Shown here one piece after another: positions 6,628-14,180 of a stretch of DNA of 18,171 bases. The notes under the pieces were generated by a model. That model did not search any database. It was not told where the DNA came from and saw only the letters and a list, made by a program, of their open reading frames with translations. Each line of letters opens with the position of its first letter. Positions within the stretch are counted from its first letter, which is position 1. The stretch comes from Oscillospiraceae bacterium (GTDB taxonomy: Bacteria; Bacillota; Clostridia; Oscillospirales; Ruminococcaceae), in NCBI GenBank assembly GCA_019423445.1, contig JAHZBJ010000019.1, positions 1 to 18,171 of the forward strand. Reading direction: 5' to 3'. The position numbers and the translations under genes are program-made.

Positions 6628-6978
6628 TCAGGCCCTGTTCTTTTTTAAGTAGTCGGCCAGCAGGTCGATAAAATCTTTGGTAAAGGGGCGGCGCTCATAG
6701 GTCAGGCCCAAAAGGGACTCCAGCTGTTCTTTGCCGCCGTTTTCCCAGCAGGCGGCGATGATTTTCCGCAGGTTTTTTTGAACGCAGGAGCTGGTGGTGT
6801 GGTGGATCTCCGCCACCCTGGGGTAAAGGTCGATGGTGACGTTGAGGAGCCGGTCCTCATCCTCAATGGCCAGATCGATAGCGGTCACCATCTGTCGGTA
6901 TCCCTTGTAAGTCCCGGGGATTTTCAGATAGCGGAGCAGGTCTTGTGTGGAAGTGAAAGTTTTTGTCGTCGCGTCCAA
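6628..6978 (-). CDS. Stand-alone Spo0A C-terminal (DNA-binding) domain protein
   Basis: The 116-residue protein aligns over most of its length with the effector domain of Spo0A, the sporulation master regulator. Matching blocks are YKGYRQMVTAI (24-34), LYPRVAEIHHTTSS, the helix after it, and PFTKDFIDLLADYL at the C terminus. There is no receiver domain, so it cannot be phosphorylated in the Spo0A manner. Residues 1-13 are a short polar lead. The start is TTG at 6978, 8 bases after GGAGGT; an ATG right after that site is out of frame and gives only about 20 codons. The likely role is a DNA-binding transcription factor. It is divergent from the aminotransferase gene, with a TCGAAAATTTTCGA palindrome in the spacer. 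The recognition helix differs from Spo0A, so the target may too. Confidence 0.85.
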   Translation of the reverse strand: MDATTKTFTSTQDLLRYLKIPGTYKGYRQMVTAIDLAIEDEDRLLNVTIDLYPRVAEIHHTTSSCVQKNLRKIIAACWENGGKEQLESLLGLTYERRPFTKDFIDLLADYLKKNRA

Positions 6979-7030
6979 GATGTCATACCTCCAAGGTTGT
7001 TGTGATGTTCTGCCGCCCCGGCGGGGAAGC

Positions 7031-7051
7031 GGTTTTTCCCCCGAAAAAACC
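7031..7051. repeat. Short A/T-rich hairpin in the divergent spacer
   Basis: GGTTTTTC (7031-7038) is complementary to GAAAAAACC (7043-7051) with one extra A, around CCCC. It lies in the presumed 5' leader of the Spo0A-domain gene. A second small dyad, CCGCC-CC-GGCGG, is adjacent, about 7013-7024. Function is unknown; it may influence leader folding. Confidence 0.4.
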
Positions 7052-7094
7052 CTTCTCCTCGGACAATCTAAGGCTAACCCATTTTGCAGTTACA

Positions 7095-7108
7095 TCGAAA
7101 ATTTTCGA
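7095..7108. promoter_or_regulatory. Perfect 14-base palindrome, candidate 0A-box-like operator
   Basis: TCGAAAATTTTCGA is a perfect palindrome in the spacer between the Spo0A-domain gene and the aminotransferase gene. The minus-strand half reads GGTCGAA (7110-7104), 6 of 7 against the Spo0A box TGTCGAA. The plus-strand half reads CATCGAA (7093-7099), 5 of 7. On the minus strand it falls between TTGAAC and TGTAAC, a weak promoter-like pair 18 bases apart. Binding by the adjacent Spo0A-domain protein is inference. Confidence 0.5.
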
Positions 7109-7171
7109 CCATGTTCAACTAAAAAAGACTTTTGAAAATTATTCTGTGGATTGAAAGGAAGGAAATCACTC

Positions 7172-8350
7172 ATGGCGATTCAATATGACCTGGACCGGAC
7201 GGTGGACCGTGCAGGTACATACAGTGTCAAGTGGGATTGCATGCCGGAAGGGGCCCCTGGGGACGCCCTGCCCCTGTGGGTGGCGGATATGGATTTTCCC
7301 TGTGCCCAGCCCATCCTGGAGGCTCTCCACGCCCGGGTGGACCGGCGCATCTTCGGCTACACCAACTATGAGGACCCCCAGGTAAAAGGGACCATCACCG
7401 GTTGGTATCGGAAGCGGTTTGGCTGGGAGGTGGACGCCGGGGATATTTTTTACAGCCCCGGCGTGATGCCCGCCGTGGCCTTTCTCCTGGATATTCTCAC
7501 CAAAGAAGGGGACGGGGTGGTGATCCAGCGCCCGGTGTACTACCCCTTTACCAAGAAGATTGAGATGGCGGGCCGCAGAGTGGTGAACAGCCCCCTTCTT
7601 TACCGGGACGGGGACTACACCATGGACTTTGAGGACCTGGAGGAGAAGCTGAGCCGGCCGGATACCAGCGGTATGATCCTCTGCAGCCCCCACAATCCGG
7701 TGGGCCGGGTATGGACCCCCGAGGAATTGAGCCGGGTGGCGGAGCTGGTGGTTCGGTATGACAAATGGATCATCTCGGACGAGATCCACGGGGACCTGGT
7801 GCGCCGGGGCGTCACCCATCACCCCTTCACCAAGGTATGTCCCCAGTGCCGGGACCGGGCGGTGGTCTGCACCGCCCCAAGCAAGACCTTTAACCTGGCG
7901 GGAATGCTGCTTTCCAACATTGTTATCCATAACCCCGCCTGGAAAGATGCCTGGCGGAAGCTGGTGATGGACCGGTATGCCATTATGGACGCCAGCCCCC
8001 TGAGCCTTGCCGCAATGACGGCCGCCTATACCCAGGGTGAGGAATGGCTGGATCAGGTGCTGGACTATGTGGACGGCAACGTGGCTTTTGCCCGGCGTTT
8101 TCTGGCGGAGAACCTTCCCGGGGCCCGGCTTGTGGAGCCCCAGGGAACCTATCTGCTGTGGGTGGATCTGCGGGGCTGCTGCCCGGATCCCCAGGAGTTG
8201 AGGGAGCGGATGCTTCAGAAGGCTCGGGTGGCCCTGGACGAAGGGTATATTTTCGGGGAGGAAGGGGCCGGTTTTGAGCGGATCAACGCCGCCTGCCCCA
8301 GGAAGCTTCTGGAGGAGTGCCTCCGCCGGATGGCCGCAGCTCTGGGCTGA
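7172..8350 (+). CDS. MalY/PatB family PLP-dependent aminotransferase / cystathionine beta-lyase
   Basis: A fold-type I PLP enzyme of 392 residues, the usual length for MalY/PatB proteins, which cleave C-S bonds (cystathionine, cysteine conjugates) or act as aminotransferases. Visible motifs are WVADMDFP (substrate gating), YSPGVMPA, CSPHNPVGR (171-179, with the PLP-contacting Asn), SDEIHGDLV (D203 pairs with the pyridine nitrogen), and APSKTFNLAG with the Schiff-base lysine K238. An in-frame TTG at 7151 lies on the ribosome binding site. The ATG at 7172, 9 bases after AAAGGAAGG, is the start. It is divergently arranged with the Spo0A-domain gene and may share its regulatory spacer. Lyase versus transaminase activity cannot be decided here. 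No obvious sulfur-pathway neighbour is present. Confidence 0.9.
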   Translation: MAIQYDLDRTVDRAGTYSVKWDCMPEGAPGDALPLWVADMDFPCAQPILEALHARVDRRIFGYTNYEDPQVKGTITGWYRKRFGWEVDAGDIFYSPGVMPAVAFLLDILTKEGDGVVIQRPVYYPFTKKIEMAGRRVVNSPLLYRDGDYTMDFEDLEEKLSRPDTSGMILCSPHNPVGRVWTPEELSRVAELVVRYDKWIISDEIHGDLVRRGVTHHPFTKVCPQCRDRAVVCTAPSKTFNLAGMLLSNIVIHNPAWKDAWRKLVMDRYAIMDASPLSLAAMTAAYTQGEEWLDQVLDYVDGNVAFARRFLAENLPGARLVEPQGTYLLWVDLRGCCPDPQELRERMLQKARVALDEGYIFGEEGAGFERINAACPRKLLEECLRRMAAALG

Positions 8351-8403
8351 TTCCGGAAGGGAAGGTTGTGCCCTGTCCCCCGGCCGGGGTCAGGCCGCCG
8401 GAA
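8351..8403. repeat. Long hairpin after the MalY-like gene, no U tract
   Basis: TTCCGG (8351-8356) pairs with CCGGAA (8398-8403). Inside, CCTG (8372-8375) pairs with CAGG (8391-8394), and CCCC (8377-8380) with GGGG (8386-8389). It begins right after the stop codon. Without a run of T it is a weak terminator candidate, but it may protect or attenuate the mRNA before yccF. Confidence 0.45.
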
Positions 8404-8468
8404 AGCGATACTGTACAGAAATCCGTCATATGCATGTAGGAGAACGATAAGAAAGGGAGGAGAAAAAG

Positions 8469-8837
8469 ATGCGCTTGTTGGGAAATCTCATCTGGTTTGT
8501 TTTTGGCGGCCTGTGGATGGGGCTGGGCTGGACCCTGGCAGGGGTGCTGTGGTGCATTACCATCTTAGGGATTCCCATCGGCCTTCAGTGCTTCAAGTTC
8601 GCCGGTCTTGCCTTCTTTCCCTTTGGCAAAGAGGTGGTCTACGGCGGCGGGATGGGCTCCCTTTTCCTCAACATTCTCTGGCTGCTGATCAGCGGTATTC
8701 CCCTGGCCCTCCAGGCGCTTTTCACCGGTTGTGTTTTTTGTATCACCATTGTGGGTATTCCCTTCGGCCGCCAGTGTTTCAAGCTGGCAAAGCTGTCCCT
8801 GATGCCCTTCGGCGCGGTGGTGACGCGACCTTTTTAA
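8469..8837 (+). CDS. yccF: YccF domain-containing inner membrane protein
   Basis: A 122-residue membrane protein made of two tandem copies of the YccF (DUF307) unit. Both copies carry a hydrophobic helix, the motif ITILGIPIGLQCFKFA or ITIVGIPFGRQCFKLA, then a PFG turn (FFPFGKEV and LMPFGAVV). Two to four membrane segments are expected. The molecular role of the family is not established. The ATG lies 8 bases after AAAGGGAGG. It is 118 bases downstream of the MalY-like gene and ends at its own terminator, so it may be cotranscribed with that gene or stand alone; I see no convincing promoter in the gap. Confidence 0.92.
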   Translation: MRLLGNLIWFVFGGLWMGLGWTLAGVLWCITILGIPIGLQCFKFAGLAFFPFGKEVVYGGGMGSLFLNILWLLISGIPLALQALFTGCVFCITIVGIPFGRQCFKLAKLSLMPFGAVVTRPF

Positions 8838-8848
8838 AGAACATTCCA

Positions 8849-8896
8849 ACAGCCCCCGAACCCGCGGAGTTATGCCCCGGGCCGGGGGCTGTTTTT
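8849..8896 (+). terminator. Intrinsic terminator of yccF
   Basis: ACAGCCCCCG (8849-8858) pairs with CGGGGGCTGT (8883-8892), with further GC pairing inside, followed by TTTTT. It lies 11 bases after the yccF stop and separates it from the marR operon. Confidence 0.88.
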
Positions 8897-8978
8897 GACG
8901 CTTTTTTGGGAAAAAAGACTGGAAAAAGAGAAGGAAATAGGGATTTTTTACCAATCTGTAAATTCCCCGCGCAAGGCC

Positions 8979-9007
8979 TTGACCGCAAATACATAGCGTG
9001 CTATATT
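8979..9007 (+). promoter_or_regulatory. Promoter and candidate operator of the marR-RND efflux operon
   Basis: The -35 is TTGACC (8979-8984, 5 of 6), the spacer 17 bases, and the -10 TATATT (9002-9007, 5 of 6). An inverted repeat ATAGC-GT-GCTAT (8993-9004) covers the end of the spacer and the first bases of the -10. This placement fits autorepression by the MarR protein encoded directly downstream, which is inference. The expected start is near 9014, about 35 bases before the marR ATG. Confidence 0.75.
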
Positions 9008-9048
9008 TATCCGTGAGCGTACCAAAATCCGGCAGGGGAGGTGTAAGG

Positions 9049-9549
9049 ATGAAAGGGGTTTGCTGTCAATACGATTTGGAATCCCTGAGCCAGAGAATGG
9101 AGTTCCTGCGGCTGTTCAAGCTGCTGAACAACACCTTTCTGGAGGAGATCAACCGGAGAATCCGGGAGCTGGATCTCACCGCTTCCCAGGTGGATGTGCT
9201 GGTAAGTATCGCCAAGTACCGGGGGGAGGCTGTCAACCAGAAGGACATTGAAGGGGAGCTGCGGCTTTCCAACCCCACGGTTACCGGTATCCTGAAGCGG
9301 CTGGAAAACAAGGGCTTTGTGGAGCGGGAGGTAGACGAGAAGGACCGCCGGTATAAAAAGGTTCGCCTGACCCCCAAATGTGAACAGCTGGGAGCCCGGA
9401 TCCATGCCAGTGCAGAACGGATGCTGGAGCAGACCTTCCAGGGATTCACCTCGGAGGAATTTTCTTTTTTGAACCAGATGCTGGCGCGGCTGCTGGAAAA
9501 CTGCGTGGCGTCCGATGAGACAAAGACCAAACTGGAGGAAACAACATGA
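9049..9549 (+). CDS. MarR family transcriptional regulator
   Basis: A 166-residue winged-helix regulator. The helix-turn-helix region spans about residues 40-95 (LTASQVDVLVSI, then LSNPTVTGILKRLENKGFVERE). The wing has the family signature DEKDRRYKKVRLTPK. N- and C-terminal helices should form the dimer interface. It is first in an operon with an RND adaptor and pump, so it most likely represses them and is released by a ligand. The ATG at 9049 is 7 bases after AGGGGAGG; an upstream in-frame GTG (8998) lies within the promoter and is discarded. Its stop overlaps the next ATG as ATGA. Confidence 0.93.
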   Translation: MKGVCCQYDLESLSQRMEFLRLFKLLNNTFLEEINRRIRELDLTASQVDVLVSIAKYRGEAVNQKDIEGELRLSNPTVTGILKRLENKGFVEREVDEKDRRYKKVRLTPKCEQLGARIHASAERMLEQTFQGFTSEEFSFLNQMLARLLENCVASDETKTKLEETT

Positions 9550-10922
9550 GAGAAAAGAAAGAGCTTGCAAACCGCCTTCTGGCCCTGGCTGCCGCGGGTG
9601 CTATGGCCTTTACGGCGGTAGGCTGCGGTGCGGCGGCTGAACCTCAGAATGAGGCAGAGGTGGCAGAACCTCAGGCCATTGAGGTGGAGACCACCACCGC
9701 CGTCTATGACACCATCGACCGCCAGACAGAGTTTGTGGGAAGACTGGAGGCGGCCAGCAGCACAAAGGTGTACCCCTCTTCCGCCGGGAAGGTGCTGAAG
9801 GTCTACGCTGCCCCCGGGGAGTATGTGGAAGCGGGAGAGCTGCTGTTCGAGCTGGACACCGAGGACCTTGAGACCGCGGCGGAGACCGCCCGGCTCCAGT
9901 ATGAATCTACCCTTTCGGCGGCGGACACCTCCATTATTTCCGCCAAGCAGAACTATGACACTCTGGGGGACGCCTGGCTCACCGCCAGGGATTACGAGGA
10001 TGCTGCTGAGGATGCCTACGACGCCGCCAAAAAGGCCCGTGACGATGCCCAGACGGCGGTGAACGAGGCTCAGGCAGCCTACGACGCAGACCAGAGCGAT
10101 GAGAACCTGAAGGCTCTGGAAAAGGCGAAAAGCGATCTTACCGTTGCCCAGAACGCCCTTACCGCAGCTTCCAAGAACCTGGACGATATGGAGAACAGCG
10201 CCGACAGCGCCAGGAAAAAGATGATCACCGCCCGGGATACATATTACAACACCAAAGGCAATGAGGACGAGGGGATCGCTGGCACCGTCCAGACCCAGGT
10301 GGACCTGGCCAAAATCAGCTATGACAATGCCCTGAAGGCCCTGAACGAGGCCAAGGTTTACGCCCCTGTGTCAGGCACCATTTCTGCCAGGAATGTAGGG
10401 GAGAGCGATATGGTCTCCGCTACTACCCCCGCCTTTGTCATCGACCAGGACGGGGAGGCGCCTGTGGTGTCCTTCAACCTTTCCCAGGATGGCGCCGAGG
10501 CCCTCTCGGTGGGGGATCCGGTGACGGTGATCTACAATGGCCAGGAGTATTCCGCCAGCATCACCGAGATCGCTGGCAGCGCCGACCCCACCTCCGGTCT
10601 CTATGCCGCCAAGGCTCAAACCAATGAAACCCTGGGGACCAGCCGTTCCGGAGGCGTTGTGAAGGTGAAAGCCTCCACCGCAAAGGCGGAGGATGCCCTG
10701 GTGATCTCCCTGGACCTGGTGGAGTACGATGGGAACCAGCCTTACGTTTATGTTTACCGGGATGGCAAGGCGGTCCGTACCGATCTTGTCACCGGTATCT
10801 CTTCCTCTGAGGAAGTGGTGGTTCTGGAGGGGCTTACCTCTGAGGACCAGATTATCACCACCTGGCATCCGGACCTGAAAGACGGGGCGGCGGTGACGCT
10901 GAAACAGCAGGAGGGGGAGTAA
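9546..10922 (+). CDS. RND efflux periplasmic-adaptor-like subunit, lipoprotein
   Basis: A HlyD/AcrA-type membrane fusion protein of 458 residues. A lipoprotein signal peptide ends in AVGC (Cys27), so it should be lipid-anchored outside the membrane. The order is: first half of the barrel-sandwich/lipoyl domain (VYPSSAGKVLKVYAAPGEYVEAGELLFELD, about 76-105); a long alpha-hairpin of about 160 residues (107-268), rich in Ala, Asp and Lys heptads; the second lipoyl half AKVYAPVSGTISARNVGE; then beta-barrel and membrane-proximal domains. The ATG overlaps the marR stop (ATGA) and has GGAGG 7 bases upstream. It works with the pump encoded 4 bases later. No TolC-like protein is in the window. Confidence 0.92.
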   Translation: MREKKELANRLLALAAAGAMAFTAVGCGAAAEPQNEAEVAEPQAIEVETTTAVYDTIDRQTEFVGRLEAASSTKVYPSSAGKVLKVYAAPGEYVEAGELLFELDTEDLETAAETARLQYESTLSAADTSIISAKQNYDTLGDAWLTARDYEDAAEDAYDAAKKARDDAQTAVNEAQAAYDADQSDENLKALEKAKSDLTVAQNALTAASKNLDDMENSADSARKKMITARDTYYNTKGNEDEGIAGTVQTQVDLAKISYDNALKALNEAKVYAPVSGTISARNVGESDMVSATTPAFVIDQDGEAPVVSFNLSQDGAEALSVGDPVTVIYNGQEYSASITEIAGSADPTSGLYAAKAQTNETLGTSRSGGVVKVKASTAKAEDALVISLDLVEYDGNQPYVYVYRDGKAVRTDLVTGISSSEEVVVLEGLTSEDQIITTWHPDLKDGAAVTLKQQEGE

Positions 10923-10926
10923 GGCG

Positions 10927-13900
10927 ATGTTTTCACTCCCCAAGTTTAGTATCAAAAGACCGGTATGTATCCTGATCTGCATCGCCAGCCTGATCATTTT
11001 CGGCACTTCCTCGGTGTTCCAGATGCCTATGGAATCCACCCCCGAAATGGAATTCCCGATCCTTATGGTGATGACCTCCTATTACGGGGCGTCGCCGGAG
11101 GAGATCGACGAGTCGGTCACTGATAAAATCGAGTCTGCCCTCTCCACTGTTTCCGAGGTGGAGACCACTATGTCCGTCTCCATGGAAAACGTGGGGATGA
11201 CCATGCTGGAGTTCAGTTACGACGCCGACATGGACAAAAAATATCAGGATGTCACCTCGGCCCTGGCTATGGTGAACCTGCCGGACGGATGCAGCGACCC
11301 CACCGTGATGGAGATGAACATCTCCAACATGGCCAACAGCAGCATCATGTCCCTTTCCATTGAGGCCAACAGCGGTGATAACCTGAAGGCCTATGTGGAG
11401 GACACCATTGTCCCTGAGCTGGAACGCATTGAAGGGGTCTCGGACGTCTCCATCTTTGGCGGTTCCCGGCAGTATATCCAGATCCTTCTGGATGAGAACA
11501 AGATGACCCAGTACCACCTTAACATGTCCGCCGTGGCCAACGCTATCGCCTCGTCGGAGTTTGAGATCACCATGGGCTCCCTGGACCGGGGGAACGTGAC
11601 GGTGGAGCTTACTGGCAGCCAGAAGATTGAGAATTACCGTACGCTGGAGGATGTTCCCATTACCTTGGCGTCGGGGGATGTGATTCGCCTCTCCGATGTG
11701 GCCCAGGTGAATATGGCGGATGAGAAAGTTACCTCCTACAGCCGCCGGGACGGCAAGGACACCATGACCCTTTCCATTATGAAGGATCAGAGCGCCAATA
11801 CCGTCAGCATCTGCAACCAGGTGGCCCAGGTGGTGGACCAGCTGAACCACAGCAACCTGGGACTTACCATGGAGATCACTTCCAACAGCGGCCAGGACAT
11901 TATGGATAACCTGAGCCAGGTGGCTTTGGCTCTGGCTGAGGGTCTCCTCATCGCTGTGGCGGTGCTCTGGCTCTTCCTGGGAGAGTGGCGTGCTTCCCTG
12001 ATTATCGGCCTTTCCATGCCTTTCTCGGTGCTGGCCACCCTGATTCTGATGTCCGCCTTCGGCATGACCATCAACCTCATCTCTCTGGGAGGCCTGGTCA
12101 TCGGCATCGGTATGCTGGTGGATAACTCCATTGTGGTTATCGACAGCTGCTTCAAATCCGGAACCATGGAGCGCAGCTTTGAAGACAACATCATCAAAGG
12201 TGCCGAGCTGGTGATGGGCTCCATTACCGCCTCCACCCTCACCACCGTAGTGGTGTTCCTTCCCATCGGCCTGATGGATGGTCTGGCAGGGCAGCTGTTC
12301 CACGATATCTGCTACACCATCGTCTTTTCTCTGACGGCGTCCCTTATCAGCGCCATTACTCTGGTTCCCCTCCTTTTTGTGAAGCTTAAGCCCAAGGAAA
12401 AGACCGACTTTCTGGGGAACCGCCTGGTCCACCGCCTGGAGGCCTGGTACGGGCGCATTATGGCGAAGCTGTTTGATAAGCGGGCTCTGGTAGTAATCAC
12501 CGCCGTGGCGCTGATGATCACCGCTGTGGGGCTCTTCGCCGTGGTTCCCAAGGAGCTGATCCCTGATATGACCAGCGGTCAGATTCGCCTGACCGTGGAG
12601 ACCAAAAACGGCCTGAACCTGGAATCCACCAACGAGATCATGGAGCAGCTGGAGGAGCTGGTGAGCCAGCAGCCTGATGTGGAATCCTATTCCATGCAGG
12701 TGGGTGACAGCAGCGGCCTTGCCACCCTCATGGGGAGCGGAGCCGGTACCATCACCGTCACCCTCCGTGAGGACGCCTCCATGACCGAGAGCGAGTTTGT
12801 CCAGACCATCCGGGATCTTTCCAAGAACGTGCCCAACTGCAATGTGGATGTTTCCTCGGTGAGCATGATGTCCATGCTTTCTGGCGGGACGGTGGAGCTG
12901 AACCTCAGAGGCCGCAACCTCAACGACCTGAATGAGCAGGCTGTTATCATCCGGGACCGTATGGCCCAGATGCCGGAGTTCGACAGCGTCACCACCAGCC
13001 TCACAGACGGAGCCCCCCGGGCCAAGATCCAGGTGGACCCCATCCTGGCGGCTTCGGTGAACATGACGCCGGCGTCGGTGCTTGCCTCGGTACGCAGCCA
13101 GCTTTCCGGCGTGGAAGCCATTACCATTCAGGACAGCGGCACCGAGTATTCGGTGGTGGTGGAACTGCCCACCGACCGGTTCCAGGATGTCAGCGACCTT
13201 TATGGTATGATGGTTGACACTCCCACCGGCGGCAAGGCGGCTCTCACCGACATGGCGGAGATCGTTTACGCTGAGGCGCCCACCTCCATTACCCGCGAAG
13301 GCGGGGATTATCTGGTGACCATTACCGGTACTCCCAAGGTGGGGCTGAACATCGCCCAGCTGAGTACCCAGGTGATGAATGATATCACCGCTAACGTGGA
13401 GTTCCCGGAAGGGGTGGAGATCGACCAGGGCAGCATGATGGAGCAGATGTACGAAGAGTTCGCCGCCATTGGCAAGGCGCTGCTCATCGCTGTCTATCTG
13501 GTGTTCGCCGTTATGGCCATCCAGTTTGAGTCCATGCGTTTCTCCGGCGTGGTGATGATCTCGGTTCCCTTCGCTCTGGTGGGTTCCTTCCTGGGTCTTG
13601 CCATTACCGGTTCCTCGGTGAACATGGCATCCCTCCTGGGAGTGGTGATGCTGGTAGGTATCGTGGTGAACAATGCCATCGTCCTTATCGACTACACCAA
13701 TATCCTCCGGCGGGAATACGGCATCGAGATCCGCCAGGCCCTGCGCCAGGCCGGCATCTCCCGGCTGCGTCCCATCCTGATGTCCACCCTTACTACCATT
13801 GTTGGGCTGCTCCCCATGGCCCTGGGTTCCGGGGTGGAGATGATGGAAAGCATGGCGGTGGTGGTGATCGGAGGACTTCTTATGTCCACCCTTTTGACCC

Positions 13901-14004
13901 TGGTGCTGATCCCAACCTTCTATCTGATTTTTGACCCCGAGGACCGCCGGCGCCGCAAAGAACAGCGCAAAGCGGCCAAGGAAAAGGCCCAGGCGGCTCA
14001 GTAA
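10927..14004 (+). CDS. RND family multidrug efflux pump (AcrB-like)
   Basis: A 1025-residue inner-membrane transporter with the RND layout. TM1 is near the N terminus (CILICIASLIIFGTSSV), followed by a large porter loop, TM2-6 (about 335-470), a mid-chain linker with TM7 (ALVVITAVALMITAVGLFAV), a second porter loop, and TM8-12 (about 850-1000). Conserved porter motifs include FSYDADMD and YGGSRQY-like strands. The TM4 motif reads GMLVDNSIVVID (D399, N400) and TM10 reads GIVVNNAIVLID (N915), so two of the three AcrB proton-relay residues differ. The C-terminal tail is basic and Ala/Lys-rich. The ATG follows GGGGGAG by 7 bases. Substrate is unknown; hydrophobic drugs or lipids are plausible. 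A strong terminator follows. Confidence 0.94.
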   Translation: MFSLPKFSIKRPVCILICIASLIIFGTSSVFQMPMESTPEMEFPILMVMTSYYGASPEEIDESVTDKIESALSTVSEVETTMSVSMENVGMTMLEFSYDADMDKKYQDVTSALAMVNLPDGCSDPTVMEMNISNMANSSIMSLSIEANSGDNLKAYVEDTIVPELERIEGVSDVSIFGGSRQYIQILLDENKMTQYHLNMSAVANAIASSEFEITMGSLDRGNVTVELTGSQKIENYRTLEDVPITLASGDVIRLSDVAQVNMADEKVTSYSRRDGKDTMTLSIMKDQSANTVSICNQVAQVVDQLNHSNLGLTMEITSNSGQDIMDNLSQVALALAEGLLIAVAVLWLFLGEWRASLIIGLSMPFSVLATLILMSAFGMTINLISLGGLVIGIGMLVDNSIVVIDSCFKSGTMERSFEDNIIKGAELVMGSITASTLTTVVVFLPIGLMDGLAGQLFHDICYTIVFSLTASLISAITLVPLLFVKLKPKEKTDFLGNRLVHRLEAWYGRIMAKLFDKRALVVITAVALMITAVGLFAVVPKELIPDMTSGQIRLTVETKNGLNLESTNEIMEQLEELVSQQPDVESYSMQVGDSSGLATLMGSGAGTITVTLREDASMTESEFVQTIRDLSKNVPNCNVDVSSVSMMSMLSGGTVELNLRGRNLNDLNEQAVIIRDRMAQMPEFDSVTTSLTDGAPRAKIQVDPILAASVNMTPASVLASVRSQLSGVEAITIQDSGTEYSVVVELPTDRFQDVSDLYGMMVDTPTGGKAALTDMAEIVYAEAPTSITREGGDYLVTITGTPKVGLNIAQLSTQVMNDITANVEFPEGVEIDQGSMMEQMYEEFAAIGKALLIAVYLVFAVMAIQFESMRFSGVVMISVPFALVGSFLGLAITGSSVNMASLLGVVMLVGIVVNNAIVLIDYTNILRREYGIEIRQALRQAGISRLRPILMSTLTTIVGLLPMALGSGVEMMESMAVVVIGGLLMSTLLTLVLIPTFYLIFDPEDRRRRKEQRKAAKEKAQAAQ

Positions 14005-14022
14005 TTGCCAATAAAGCGGCTC

Positions 14023-14060
14023 AGCGCTCCGCACCGGGAGACCGGTGCGGGGCGCTTTTT
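14023..14060 (+). terminator. Intrinsic terminator of the marR-RND operon
   Basis: A 15-bp stem (14023-14037 with 14042-14056, one G-U pair) with a GAGA tetraloop is followed by TTTTT. It lies 18 bases after the pump stop codon. Confidence 0.92.
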
Positions 14061-14111
14061 GAAAAGTTACATTTTGCCAGGAACATTCACAGTGCCTTCA
14101 CACAGCCCACA

Positions 14112-14127
14112 TGGGGAAGTCACCCCA
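14112..14127. repeat. Small inverted repeat upstream of the beta-helix lipoprotein
   Basis: TGGGG-AAGTCA-CCCCA lies just upstream of CATAAT (14134-14139), a possible -10 without a clear -35. It could be an operator, or chance in GC-rich DNA. Confidence 0.25.
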
Positions 14128-14180
14128 GTCCGCCATAATAGGCCAAGGATAAGCAGTTTGAAAATTGGAGGTTACAAAGA

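Noticed and set aside
8900..8916. CTTTTTT-GGG-AAAAAAG hairpin after the yccF terminator
   Set aside because: It is an A/T-only stem in an AT-rich stretch next to a complete terminator. It is probably compositional.
10933..14034. A 1033-codon open frame antisense to the RND pump
   Set aside because: It mirrors the pump gene almost exactly, is His/Gly-rich as expected from reverse-reading GC-rich codons, and has no recognisable domain. The sense frame is a full RND protein.
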